A DNA stretch of 64,000 bases. Source: Phalacrocorax aristotelis (Eukaryota > Chordata > Aves > Suliformes > Phalacrocoracidae). The translations under genes were made by a program, and so were the position numbers. The notes beneath the pieces are model-generated. The model saw only the letters and a program-made list of their open reading frames with translations. It ran no database searches and had not been told where the DNA came from. Positions 19,385 through 31,025 of this stretch are shown here, piece after piece (position 1 is the first letter of the stretch; the number at the start of each line of letters is the position of its first letter). The stretch lies in NCBI RefSeq assembly GCF_949628215.1, contig NW_027441371.1, positions 186,001 through 250,000 on the forward strand, read 5' to 3'.

Positions 19385-22290
19385 GCTACGGCAGCCGGGA
19401 ATCGCGCATGCGGAGTGGCGATGGTGGACCCTGCTGACACCGTGCGGCCAAAGTGCGGTACCGCACCCGGAACAGACGCATGCGCAGTGGCGACGATGTG
19501 TCACTGCTCGCTGCTGCCACCGAGCGACCGAACCGCGGAACAGCGGGGGCCAGCTGCGCTACCCTGCTCGCGGCAGTCACCGAGCGCTCAAAACCGGGTA
19601 CTGCAGACGGGCAGCCGCCCGTTCCCCAGGCTGAAGTTTTTCCGCTGGTCGCTGCTGCCACCGTGCAAGCAGATTCCGGTACTGCAGCCAGGCAGTTCCG
19701 TATGCACAGTGGCGCTTTACTTTCTGCCCCTGCTTCCACCGACCGCCCAAACGCTCGCAGTGCAGGTGGGCAGCCGCGCATGCGCAGTGGCGTCTTTTCT
19801 GCTCTCTGCTGCCACCGTGCGACCAAAGAGCGGTACTGCAGGTGGGCAGCCGCGCATGCGCTGTGGCGCCTTTTCTGCTGGTCGCTGCTGCCACCGTGCG
19901 ACCAAACCGCGGTACTGCAGGTGGGCAGCCGCGCATGCGCAGTGGCGCCTCTTTCTGCTCTCTGCTGCCACCGTGCGATCAGACCGCGGTACTGCAGGTG
20001 GGCGGCCGCGCATGCGCAGTGGCGCCCTTTTGCTCTCTGCTGCCACCGTGCGACCAGACCGCGGTACTGCAGGTGGGTAGCCGCGCATGCGCAGTGGCGT
20101 CTCTTCATGCTCTCTGCTGCCACCGTGCGATCAAAGAGCAGTACTGCAGGTGGACAGCCGCGCATGCGCAGTGGGCCTTTTTGCTCTCTGCTGCCACCGA
20201 GCGACCAAACCGCGGTACTGCAGGTGGGCAGCCGCGCATGCGCACTGGCGCCTTTTTGTGCTCGCTGCTGCCACCGAGCGACCGAACCGCGGAACAGCAA
20301 GGGGGGAGCTGCGCTACCCTGCTCGCGGCAGTCACCGAGCGATCAAAACCGGGCACTGCAGACGGGCAGCCGCCCGTTCCCCAGGCTGAAGTTTTTCCGC
20401 TGGTCGCTGCTGCCACCGTGCAAGCAGATTCCGGTACTGCAGCCAGGCAGTTCCGTATGCACAGTGGCGCTTTACTTTCTGCCCCTGCTTCCACCGACCG
20501 CCCAAACGCTCGCAGTGCAGGTGGGCGGCCGCGCATGCGCACTGGCGCCTTTTTGCTCTCTCCTGCCACCGTGCGACCAGACCGCGGTACTGCAGGTGGG
20601 TAGCCGCGCATGCGCAGTGGCGTCTCTTCATGCTCTCTGCTGCCACCGTGCGATCAAAGAGCAGTACTGCAGGTGGACAGCCGCGCATGCGCAGTGGGCC
20701 TTTTTGCTCTCTGCTGCCACCGAGCGACCAAACCGCGGTACTGCAGGTGGGCAGCCGCGCATGCGCACTGGCGCCTTTTTGTGCTCGCTGCTGCCACCGA
20801 GCGACCGAACCGCGGAACAGCACGGGGGGAGCTGCGCTACCCTGCTCGCGGCAGTCACCGAGCGATCAAAACCGGGCACTGCAGACGGGCAGCCGCCCGT
20901 TCCCCAGGCTGAAGTTTTTCCGCTGGTCGCTGCTGCCACCGTGCAAGCAGATTCCGGTACTGCAGCCAGGCAGTTCCGTATGCACAGTGGCGCTTTACTT
21001 TCTGCCCCTGCTTCCACCGACCGCCCAAACGCTCGCAGTGCAGGTGGGCAGCCGCGCATGCGCAGTGGCGTCTTTTCTGCTCTCTGCTGCCACCGTGCGA
21101 CCAAAGAGCGGTACTGCAGGTGGGCGGCCGCGCATGCGCACTGGCGCCTTTTTGCTCTCTGCTGCCACCGTGCGACCAAACCGCGGTACTGCAGGTGGGC
21201 AGCCGCGCATGCGCAGTGGCGCCTCTTTCTGCTCTCTGCTGCCACCGTGCGATCAGACCGCGGTACTGCAGGTGAGCAGCCGCGCATGCGCAATGGCGCC
21301 TTTTCTTCTCTCTGCTGCCACCGTGCGATCAAGCCCGGGTACTGCAGGTGGGCAGCCGCGCATGCGCTGTGGCGCCTTTTCTGCTGGTCGCTGCTGCCAC
21401 CGTGCGATCAAGCCCGGGTACTGCAGGTGGGCAGCCGCGCATGCGCAGTGGCGCCTCTTTCTGCTCTCTGCTGCCACCGTGCGACCGAACCGCGGAACAG
21501 CACGGGGGGGCTGCGCATGCGCAGTGGCGCCCTTTTGCTCTCTGCTGCCACCGTGCGACCAGACCGCGGTACTGCAGGTGGGTAGCCGCGCATGCGCAGT
21601 GGTGTCTCTTCATGCTCTCTGCTGCCACCGTGCGATCAAAGAGCAGTACTGCAGGTGGACAGCCGCGCATGCGCAGTGGGCCTTTTTGCTCTCTGCTGCC
21701 ACCGAGCGACCAAACCGCGGTACTGCAGGTGGGCAGCCGCGCATGCGCAGTGGCGCCTTTTCTGCTCTCTGCTGCCACCGTGCGATCAGACCGCGGTACT
21801 GCAGGTGGGCAGCCGCGCATGCGCAGTGGCGCCTTTCTGCTCTCTGCTGCCACCGTGCGATCAGACCGCGGTACTGCAGGTGGGCAGCCGCGCATGCGCA
21901 GTGGACACCCTTTGTATTCTGCTCGCTGCTTCCACCAAGCGACCGAACCCCGGGACTGCAGGCGGGAGCTGCGCTACCCTGGTAGAGATTTCCACCCGCC
22001 CCTTACCCGATCGCGGCAGTCACCGGTCGATCAAAACCGGGTACTGCAGACGGGAAGCTGCCCGTTCCCCAGGCTGAAGTTTTCCTCTGGTCGCTGCTGC
22101 CACCGTGCAAGCAGATGCCGGTACTGCAGCCAGGCAGTTCCGTATGAGCGGTGGCGCTTTATTTTCTGCCCCCTACTTCCACCGAGCGCCCAAACCCTCG
22201 TACCGCAGGTGGGCAGCCGCGCATGCGCAGTGGCGACCTTTTAGCTCTCTGCTGCCACCGTGCGACCAAACTGCGGTACTGCAGCCAGCA
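19385..22290. repeat. NRF1-site tandem array (~76-bp monomers), unit 1
   Basis: About 2.9 kb of ~75-78-bp monomers. Each monomer runs GCAGCCGCGCATGCGCAGTGG, short T-rich spacer, TCTCTGCTGCCACCGTGCGA, AACCGCGGTACTGCAGGTGG (described as parts; the monomer is longer). About two dozen monomers contain GCGCATGCGC, most as CGCGCATGCGCA, an exact fit to the NRF1 consensus YGCGCAYGCGCR. The 12-bp core is also alternating purine-pyrimidine, hence Z-DNA-capable. A variant block with a CAGTCACCGAGCG stretch, a TGAAGTTTTTCCGCTGG stretch and no NRF1 core recurs at about 19,540, 20,290, 20,820 and 21,960, giving higher-order structure. Long open frames on both strands follow from monomers lacking stops and are not taken as genes. 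Confidence 0.93.
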
Positions 22291-22309
22291 GCCGTGCACG
22301 GGCTGTAGC

Positions 22310-22830
22310 GACATTTTGCCGCGCTCACTTCTCCACGCCACTTAGTGACCCCCCGCACGCTACGTGGTGACGTCACCGTGGGGGCCGGAACCGTGTAGGC
22401 ACAGCCCCTAGCGACAGGTGTTGACCCCTTGCGATAGCCCGTTGAGGGCGGTCCTGATACCCCTCGCCACGCTCTTAGCAACAGGCCCTGCCCCCGGCGA
22501 TGGGCAGGCGGGCCGTCTGATGTCCGACCCACCTGGCCCCACCCACCCACTTTGGTGCTGTGTGGTGCACTTTGCTCTCTGCTGCCACCCTGCGAGCCTT
22601 CATCCCTCGGGGGGGCTCGGCCCGCCCCTTTTGCGGGGCGCTGTGGGAAGGGCGGGGGCGGGGCCCGGGGGTCGAAGAGCCCCAGCCGGGGCTCGGGCAG
22701 CTCTTGCTGCCCCTGGGCTTCTCTGCCGTCGGTGCTCCCGTGTTCCCTCGGGCGGTCGCAGCTTTGGGGCTGTCTCAGCCCCCCGGGCAGGCGTGCTCTG
22801 GCGTTTAGAGAAGCGGAGGCGTTGCCTGAG
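22310..22830 (+). promoter_or_regulatory. CpG island B with CRE and candidate first exon, unit 1
   Basis: Directly downstream of the NRF1-site array. GGTGACGTCACC (22,366-22,377) is a 12-bp perfect palindrome containing the full CRE TGACGTCA. A GC box GGGGGCGGGGC lies at 22,654-22,664. A strong donor GAG|GTAAGG begins at 22,831. This is consistent with a TATA-less promoter for a + strand transcript whose first exon ends at 22,830. The start site cannot be placed. Confidence 0.6.
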
Positions 22831-23083
22831 GTAAGGATTCCAGAGCTTGGCACTCTTTGGCAGCATCTGTACTAGAAAGGTCCCTTGTGGCCTGCTTTGC
22901 TTTTTTTCTCCCGGGATGTTGTTTCGGGCGCTGAGGGGGCGGTGAGACGGTTTAGTGGTATGGTGTTCTGTTTGGGGTTTGTTTTTTGCTTTGCTGGTTT
23001 TCTTCCCCCTTGTGAGATCATTTCATTCATTTATCATTTCATATTATCATTTACCCCGCGCCATTTCCGTCCCCTTTGGGCAG

Positions 23084-23169
23084 CAGCGGATCTGCTGCCG
23101 CTTCAGGCGGCCGCTTTCTCGAGGGCGAGGAGCTGGGACGACAACGGGCCGCTGCAGCCTCTGGTCAGG
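23084..23169 (+). other. Predicted exon 23,084-23,169, unit 1
   Basis: The acceptor TTCCGTCCCCTTTGGGCAG ends at 23,083 and the donor CAGG|GTAAGA begins at 23,170 (86 nt). It lies 254 bp after the donor of CpG island B, so it is a natural second exon. An AATAAA at 23,276-23,281 offers an early 3' end if the donor is not used. Confidence 0.45.
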
Positions 23170-23299
23170 GTAAGAGGCTGTTCCCTGGGGAGCCGGCGCA
23201 GGGGGAGCGGAGGTACGCACGGGCACTTGTCGGTGCCCCTGGCCGGTAAAGGGAAGGTTAAATTGTTAGAGTGCAAATAAATACATTTTATTTAGGGAG

Positions 23300-26200
23300 G
23301 AGTCGTGACTAAATTTAATCGCACCTATTACTGAGCAAACCAGGCAGTCATTATTCCTAATCTGTAATTAAAAAAAAAATAAAGGCAGTCCTTTTTTATG
23401 CCATAAACAGAGTTGCGAGTCATTAATAGCTCAATCTAAATACAGCCGTTATTACATCAACTGCAGGCATTAATGACTCCTGATCAGAAACAAAATAAGG
23501 ACAGTTTTAGAATCTACAATGAAAATTGAACTGGAAAGCTAAATTGGGAGTGGGTAATACTGAAATTGTAACAGGGCTGTTAGAAAGTTCAGAGGCAGCG
23601 ACAGCTCCTGCTTCCAACCCAAGCAGTAAACGAAGCTTTAGATTCTTAAATGAACAGAAATAAAGGTGAGCTGTTAAACAGTGGCTGGGTTCAAGCGTAG
23701 GCATTAAGAAAATTTGCAGGTGCGGGTGATTCCTGAGCAGAACTAACAATTCCAGAAGATTTAGATTTAAAATGACAAAGCTAATGGAGTGCCACAACCG
23801 CCCGGATGTAACTGCAGCCGCTTTGGGGGAATGCCCCAGCCCTCCCCAACCACCGCTATTAATTACTGCCAAGGAGAGCGAAAGTGAAAGTAGAAGCAGT
23901 GCAGGTGAAATGCGAGCAGTACGCTTTTCCTAAGTCATCTCTTCGTGTCAGGAGAGGAAAGAAAATGGAAAGAAGATGTTTGCAGGGGGTCTGTGCTGGG
24001 TTGCCTGCGCGTCTCTTCCGTGCGTCCTTGAGGAGACATTTAGCTCCTGTTGGGCGCTCGCAGGTGGAGACAGGGCGAGCTGGAGGCGGGATCGGTGCCG
24101 GCCCTGAAAAAGGGATGGGCAACGAGCTGAGAGAAGAGGGGGCAAGGGCTGAAAAAGGGTCTCCAGTTCTGCAGGGAAGGCAGCGGGATGTGACTCGGCA
24201 ACCGCTCTGAGGAGTGCAGGGTCATTCGCTGCGATGAAGTCAGGGTCTGCGGCTGGCCCGGAGAGGCAGCAGAAATCCCAAACTCTTTGCAGGGGTACCG
24301 GCCAGATTAGGGCAACACCTGAACAGTAAAACCATTTAGGGGAAGCAGAGCTGGGCTGCACCGCGTGGCCAACCTCCCTCTTCTCCGTGAGTCCCAAAGG
24401 GGCAGCTCCAAGAATGTGCTGAGAATTCATCCCTTGCGCTAAAAATGAGACGTAAGTAGCACCCACCCGTGAATTTTATTTTCTCTCTCGCTCTGCGGCT
24501 CCTGCCTGCTTGTCTCTCCTCAGTGCTCACCTGCACCCGTGCTCGGATGGGGCAGCTGAGGGAAGGTGCTGCCATCTCCCCAGCCCCGGCGGACCGCCCC
24601 TCAGCTGTGTCCTCTGTCAGGGAGCGTCGTCATCTCTCCTGCCTCCCAGAGCGTGTCCTGTAGTGGCAGACGCGCGGGCTTTTCCCTGCACGCGCATACG
24701 GGAAGGGAAGCACAGTGAGAGCTGGGCTTGTCAAAGAGTAACGGGGGTGGTGGGAAGCGTAGCTAGAACCGGAGAGCTACAGCGCAAAAGCAAAGCAGAC
24801 GGGACACAAAAGTAAAATGGTGCACAGGAATGCTGAGGCGAGAACTCCCGCAGCACACAGGAAATCAGTGTCGGAATCTATTTTCTTCTGACTGCCAAAT
24901 TAAAAATAATGGCACGCTTTGCAACGCTAAGCTCGCTCTGATCGTCTGAACTGTTTCTTTCCAACTCCCCACCGCCCCCAGCACACCGTTCAGCCTCCTC
25001 AGCCTGAAATGCCTTGTTTTCCTTCTTTTTTTTTTTTTTTTTTTTTTATGACAGGGCAACTTCTGTTCCCGAGGTGGTGCCCACAGTACAGCTATCTCTT
25101 CGAAGGCAGTTTGGTTTAGGTCAGAGAATGTTTAGCCTGGACTGAATCAGCCTCTGTTTCTATTTCTGGAAATCATCGGTCCTGTGCATAAAGCCCGGAA
25201 AAAAGGAAATATGAACCAAAGGACGTGGGGCCTGCAGGGGTAGGAAAATATTTGAGAAGAGGTTCAGTGGGGAAATGACTGTTTGTCTGTGGGGCGTCCA
25301 GGCAAGCAACCCAGCTGCTAGAAAGCGGCGCTGTCCCCAGGATGGCCTCGGCGGTCCCATCGGAGCCGGGGGAACAAGGACAAGGCAGGGTGAAGCATCT
25401 GACCTGCCGTGTGGAACGTGACTGTACAAAGCACGTGTGATGCACTGCAAGTTCATTTGTTTAAACTGTGAGTTAAAGAAGGTGTGCAGTTGCTTTGTAA
25501 ACAGCCGACGCTCTAAAGCTACACCCGTCTAACTGCTAGCTGTATTAAATCTATCGTATTGCTGTTTCTGCATTAAAAAAAGTAACAAACCAACACACCT
25601 ATGTAAGCACGTCTAAGTACAATGGAAAACCACTGTTTAACGCGTGGCATGTGTGGGTTGTTTTTTTGGGGTGGGAGGGTGGGGTGTATGACAAAAACCT
25701 GCGAGAGACACACGCGCATACGCACATGTCATGTTTAGCGCTCACCTAAACCCAAAAAAGAAAATCCACTCTTTATTTTGCAGCATTAGCATTAGCTTCC
25801 AGCGCACAGCCTGAGCGCGTACCTCTGCTCTCACCATCTGCTCCCTCTTCAACCGTGTGTGGCTGTCATCATCAGCTTGCACAGGCTTTCCTCGTGCAAG
25901 TTTCCGCGACAGCTTACGAGAAGGCAGGGAAACAAACCCAGCAAGACGCGTAGTGCCTTCCTCTATGGGCTCCGTCCAGCCTTTGTTAAAATGAGCAGAA
26001 AAGAAATCTGCTGCTGCCTTTACCCTGACTCGCTCTTACAGAGAGCATCTGACTTGACCCGCAGCAAAGCGATGCCCCAGGCAGCAGCACGTATTGGCGC
26101 GGACCGCGGTTTCACCCACCTGTTTTACTGCGCCGGTCCTTTCCCACGGCCGATGCCGCAGATGTGGCGCGCCCCACCCCCAAACCTCTTTACGAGGGTT

Positions 26201-27400
26201 CCCTGGGCTCTGCAAGTCGCCTGCTGGACGTGTTGCTGATTCAGGCACGGGCAAAGTCAGCTTCTTCGCTGGCCTCGGGCCAGGGCAGCCACGTACTCGA
26301 GGGAAACTGAGAATATCTCCAGCGAGATCTCACCGGGAGGCTGGGACCTCGTCAGTAGGGGAGAAAGCCAAGCGACTGACACTGAAAGGGAGCTCTTTGC
26401 TAGGCTGTAGATCGTAAAGTTAACAAAGAAAACAAACCTGCCTTTTTAAAAATGCCCTCTTTTGAGTCTGCCACGTTTGATACAGATTTTTAAAATTGCA
26501 GGGTATATCTCCTACAGGCCTCATGCAAAGGGAAGTGAGTACTTCTGGCTCTCAGGACAAGGGGGTCCCTCAGGAGCCCAGGCGCTCACGCCAGCCGGCA
26601 TCTGGCACAGCACAGGGCAGGAGCTTTGGCAGTAGTACGTGAGCTGAGAATGAGAGTCAGGCAGCACTGCACACTTCTCCTGTGAGCCGCCGAGGCTCGC
26701 GCGCTGTACCTTCCACAAATAAAAGGCCAGAAGAGTCAGCATTTCTGCTAGTTCCAGCCTCATCCGTACCCTCGTTAGTGTAACTGTAAGCGAGCGTCCC
26801 GTAGCGACTGGGAGCGTGGCAGCTGGGCTTCCTGCGCTGCCTTAGGTTGTGCCCTTGGAGAGACCCTTCTCCGAGCCCCGGGCTGGGTGGGCTGCGGTGC
26901 CGTTCAACGCTGAATAGGCACGAAGGCCTATAAACAAAATGTATTTATATTGCACCCATACCCGGCAGCCAACCGCCGCTTTATTTACGTATTCTGCACC
27001 TCCTGCCGACGCTTTTAAACTTAGCCGATATTGCCGCAGTTTTCTCTGACGGGGCAGGGGACTGCCACGCAGCAGGGGGAGTTTCTGGGTGCCTCCCACG
27101 GACACAGACGTCCTCAGCTGGGTAGGGACAGGGTGAGAGCTGGAACAACTCTGCTGACATGTAAGGGCCGTCCCAGGGCAAGGCTCCTCGGTCTGGGGGC
27201 TGAAAGGCGAGCCGCGCTGGGTGGTTGGTGTGGGAGTTGTGGAGCAAGTAGGGGAAAAAAAAAACAACAAGAAAAAACCATCCAAATGTTTCACAGCAGG
27301 TAGAAAGCTTGGCAGAAAGCAAACTGAATGCTGTAAAGACAAAAGCCGAAAGCCGGCTATGGACTGTACGAAAAGAGTCAGTGCCACGGAAAGAGGTTAT
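23300..27400. other. AT-richer stretch with little structure, unit 1
   Basis: No convincing exon pair. Isolated signals are - strand donor-like CTCACCTGCACC near 24,526, a - strand AATAAA near 25,774, a T run near 25,024-25,047, and a short-loop G-quadruplex motif at 25,668-25,684. A partial CTCF-like GCAGCAGGGGGAG lies near 27,069. Open frames here are short and unconserved in composition. Confidence 0.5.
25668..25684 (+). other. Short-loop G-quadruplex motif, unit 1
   Basis: GGGGTGGGAGGGTGGGG has four G runs with three one-base loops, the most stable class of predicted quadruplex. Confidence 0.6.
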
Positions 27401-27419
27401 TTCTTCAACTGACCATAGG

Positions 27420-28530
27420 AGGCTTTTTGTGAGATAACACAACACCTCTTCTTTCTGCTACAGCGCGGCACCGCAGCAGTAATGGGCCAGAGCGTGCGAG
27501 CGCCTTTGGCAGGATCAGTAACGGCCGGGGCACGGCCGACCGGCCAGCCCACCTTCCGCACAAGGAAAACACCATTCCCCTGGAACGCCACGCAGACCCA
27601 GGACGGGTAAGGCGGAGGCCGAGCCCAGGCGCCCCCATTGCCAAGGACCACCTTGGCCTTGCAGCGTCTCACGCTTCGGGGTGTTCTGCTGGCCGTGGCT
27701 AAGCTCAGGCCCTCTGCTCGTGGCTGCCCCCGGTCCCCCGGCGCCGGTCGGGCCCCAGCCCCCAGCGCGGTGCGGCGCAGGGCAGTGACCCAGCAGGGCG
27801 GCCCCACGGGCCCCAGCCCCCCCCCCCCCCCCCGCCGTGCCTGCGGCCAGGGCCCCGCGGCCGCCGGCCCCTTCCTCCTCTGCCCGCTCCCGTCGCGGAC
27901 GGCTCGGTATGTGTCACGAGGGGCAGCCCCGTTGAGCAGCTCTCGGAGGGCGCGCGGCTCTGCCCGGCCGTGACCGGGGCCCGCAGGGGTTTCCCGCTCG
28001 CTCGCTCGCCCCGAAAGGAGCTGGCCCCGAGCCGGCGCGTCCCCCCCCCGCCCGGCCCTCGGCGCCCTCGCGAGCTGAGCGCGGCCCGGCCAGCAGGGGG
28101 CGCTGGCGCTCAACGGCTGGGCGCGGGGGGCGGTCCGGCGCGGGGGAGGGGCCGGTGGGGGCCGGTCCTTCCGGCCGCCCTCTAAGGGCCGCCCCGCGGG
28201 GCTCCGGCTTCCGGTGGCGCAGCGCGGCGGAGCGGAGGTGGGAGCGGTGCGTGGGGCGGCTGCGCCGCGAGGTGTCTCTTTGCGGTGCCGGGGCCCCTCT
28301 GCGGCCCGGCGTGGGAAGCCCGTGGCCGGCGGAGACTGCTCGGAGCTGGGCGGGGAGCGCCGCGGCAGTCCGACCGCAGGCAGCCATCCCCTGCGGTGGC
28401 CGCCAGCTCCTCAGGACTCCTGGAGGCCTGGCAGCGCCCGACCCTCGCCTGCGGCAGCCGCCTGGGAGAGCAGCGCGGCCGTGGCCAGGGGCCGGAGAGC
28501 GCTGGTGAATGAGTTCGGGCAGCGGTGGAG
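27420..28530. promoter_or_regulatory. CpG island C, unit 1
   Basis: Very CpG-rich, with a C run near 27,819-27,832. A consensus CTCF site at 28,090-28,106 is followed by two CTTCCGG ETS cores (about 28,168 and 28,207). A donor-like GCTG|GTGAAT at about 28,503 lies just before the minisatellite. A + strand transcript starting near 28,200 would carry the minisatellite in its first intron and could splice to the acceptor at 30,516. A divergent - strand transcript is equally possible. Confidence 0.5.
28090..28106 (+). promoter_or_regulatory. Consensus CTCF site, unit 1
   Basis: CCAGCAGGGGGCGCTGG fits the vertebrate CTCF core (CCASYAGRKGGC plus the following GCT) without mismatch. The forward motif is on the + strand. 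It sits between CpG island sequence and the G-rich minisatellite. Confidence 0.75.
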
Positions 28531-30512
28531 GCTCCGTGCCGGGCCCGGGCCCGGGCCGGGGTGGGGGGGGGGGGCGGCTCCGTGCCGGGCCCGGGCCCGG
28601 GCCCGGGCCGGGGTGGGGTGGGGGGCGGCTCCGTGCCGGGCCCGGGCCCGGGCCGGGGTGGGGGGGGCGGCGGCTCCGTGCCGGGCCCGGGCCCGGGCCG
28701 GGGTGGGGGGGGGCGGCGGCTCCCTGCCGGGCCCGGGCCCGGGCCCGGGCCGGGGTGGGGGGGGCGGCGGCTCCCTGCCGGGCCCGGGCCCGGGCCCGGG
28801 CCGGGGTGGGGGGGGCGGCGGCTCCCTGCCGGGCCCGGGCCCGGGCCCGGGCCGGGGTGGGGGGGGCGGCGGCTCCCTGCCGGGCCCGGGCCCGGGCCCG
28901 GGCCGGGGTGGGGGGGGGCGGCGGCTCCCTGCCGGGCCCGGGCCCGGGCCCGGGCCGGGGTGGGGGGGGCGGCGGCTCCCTGCCGGGCCCGGGCCCGGGC
29001 CCGGGCCGGGGTGGGGGGGGGCGGCGGCTCCCTGCCGGGCCCGGGCCCGGGCCCGGGCCGGGGTGGGGGGGGCGGCGGCTCCCTGCCGGGCCCGGGCCCG
29101 GGCCCGGGCCGGGGTGGGGGGGGCGGCGGCTCCCTGCCGGGCCCGGGCCCGGGCCGGGCCGGGGTGGGGGGGGCGGCGGCTCCCTGCCGGGCCCGGGCCG
29201 GGCCGGGGTGGGGGGGGCGGCGGCTCCCTGCCGGGCCCGGGCCGGGCCGGGGTGGGGGGGGCGGCGGCTCCCTGCCGGGCCCGGGCCCGGGCCGGGCCGG
29301 GGGGGGCGGCGGCTCCCTGCCGGGCCCGGGCCCGGGCCGGGCCGGGGGGGGGCGGCGGCTCCCTGCCGGGCCCGGGCCCGGGCCGGGCCGGGGGGGGCGG
29401 CGGCTCCCTGCCGGGCCCGGGCCCGGGCCGGGCCGGGGTGGGGGGGGGGGCGGCGGCTCCCTGCCGGGCCCGGGCCCGGGCCGGGCCGGGGGGGGGCGGC
29501 GGCTTCCTGCCGGGCCCGGGCCCGGGCCGGGCCGGGGGGGGGCGGCGGCTTCCTGCCGGGCCCGGGCCCGGGCCGGGGTGGGGGCGGCGGCTCCCTGCCG
29601 GGCCCGGGCCCGGGGTGGGGGGGGGGGCGGCGGCTCCCTGCCGGGCCCGGGCCCGGGCCGGGGTGGGGGGGGGCGCGGCGGCTCCCTGCCGGGCCCGGGC
29701 CCGGGCCGGGGTGGGGGGGGCGCGGCGGCTCCCTGCCGGGCCCGGGCCCGGGCCCGGGGTGGGGGGGGCGGCGGCTCCCTGCCGGGCCCGGGCCCGGGCC
29801 CGGGGTGGGGGGGGGCGGCGGCTCCCTGCCGGGCCCGGGCCCGGGCCGGGGTGGGGGGCGCGGCGGCTCCCTGCCGGGCCCGGGCCCGGGCCGGGGTGGG
29901 GGGCGCGGCGGCTCCCTGCCGGGCCCGGGCCCGGGCCGGGGTGGGGGGCGCGGCGGCTCCCTGCCGGGCCCGGGCCGGGGTGGGGGGGGGGGCGCGGCGG
30001 CTCCCTGCCGGGCCCGGGCCGGGGTGGGGGTGGGGCGGCGGCTCCCTGCCGGGCCCGGGCCCGGGCCGGGGTGGGGGTGGGGCGGCGGCTCCCTGCCGGG
30101 CCCGGGCCCGGGCCCGCGGTGGGGGGGGGGCGGCTCCGTGCCGGGCCCGGGCCCGGGCCCGACCCCGCGGTGGGGGGGGGGCGGCTCCGTGCCGGGCCCG
30201 GGCCCGGGCCCGACCCCGCGGTGGGGGGGGGGCGGCTCCGTGCCGGGCCCGGGCCCGGGCCCGACCCCGCGGTGGGGGGGGGGCGGCTCCGTGCCGGGCC
30301 CGGGCCCGGGCCCGACCCCGCGGTGGGGGGGGGGGCGGCTCCGTGCCGGGCCCGGGCCCGGGCCCGACCCCGCGGTGGGGGGGGGGCGGCTCCGTGCCGG
30401 GCCCGGGCCCGGGCCCGACCCCGCGGTGGGGGGGGGGCGGCTCCGTGCCGGGCCCGGGCCCGGGCCCGGGCCCGCGGTGGGGGGGGGCGGCTCCGTGCCG
30501 GGCCCGGGCCCC
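28531..30512. repeat. G-rich GGGCCC minisatellite (~46-bp monomers), unit 1
   Basis: About 40 monomers of roughly 40-53 bp: GGCTCC(G/C)TGCCGGGC, one to three further CCGGGC units, CGGGGT, then a run of 6-12 G. Three monomer classes are arranged in blocks. CTCCGTGCC types are at the left end, CTCCCTGCC types (about 30) in the middle, and GACCCCGCGGT types at the right end. The + strand has many G runs (quadruplex-capable), while the GGGCCC units are self-complementary. Frames in all directions stay open for up to about 940 codons as Pro/Gly/Arg/Ala repeats; this follows from composition and is not evidence of a protein. Confidence 0.95.
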
Positions 30513-30516
30513 GCAG

Positions 30517-30617
30517 AGAAGCCCTGGTCGGGCATCGTTCGCTTTTGCACAATGTAGGGCTTTCCCCGTCTATTTTCTGTGTACTGTGTTTTGGGCCACC
30601 TGAAACCCTTTGGCCGG
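30517..30617 (+). other. Predicted exon 30,517-30,617, unit 1
   Basis: The acceptor GGGCCCCGCAG ends at 30,516 at the right edge of the minisatellite, and the donor CCGG|GTAGGT begins at 30,618 (101 nt). The pyrimidine tract is poor because the minisatellite precedes it. Confidence 0.3.
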
Positions 30618-31025
30618 GTAGGTTTGGTGCGGGGAGATGGCAGGTCTGGAGCCTGAAAGATCTCGGGTGGGGGGCGGGGGAGGTATTTTTGCCTTAAAAC
30701 TCTGAGCCCACCTCGTGTGTCATGTCGTGTTATCACGTCGTGAGTCTGGTGACTGTGGCAAATGGCTCAGTTGGGCGTTTTCTGATAAATAACTTCTGAA
30801 CGTGTGCGTGTGTAGGCACGGGGAGATTTGTGCAGGGTGACAGAGCCCCTTGTGCTTCTGTGCTAATGTCTACCTGTTCTAGACCTCCAGTGTTGGAAAG
30901 CCTTTGTTTAGTGCCTAGTTGTGCCTGCGTAACAAATGTTTTAGCTGCTGATGTGTTATACCTCTGCTGTGAACTTTTTCCTGGGTGGCTTGATTGTTTC
31001 TGGTTGTCCGTGTAAATCTAGGCAG

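Noticed and set aside
19453..21585. 710-codon frame and its overlapping frames over the NRF1-site array
   Set aside because: Repeat monomers lack stops in several frames on both strands. Frames change with block gain or loss in unit 2, and the reading has no domain.
19385..22290. CRISPR-like regularly spaced repeat
   Set aside because: Monomers are contiguous with no unique spacers, and the DNA is clearly vertebrate.
27069..27083. Second CTCF site GCAGCAGGGGGAG
   Set aside because: It lacks the GCGCT part and the leading C; too weak to list as a site.
27914..30736. 940-codon frame on the - strand, and 680-830-codon + strand frames, over the G-rich minisatellite
   Set aside because: All frames are open because the monomers contain no stop trinucleotides. 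Peptides are simple Pro/Gly/Arg/Ala repeats, and the array differs between units in length and composition.
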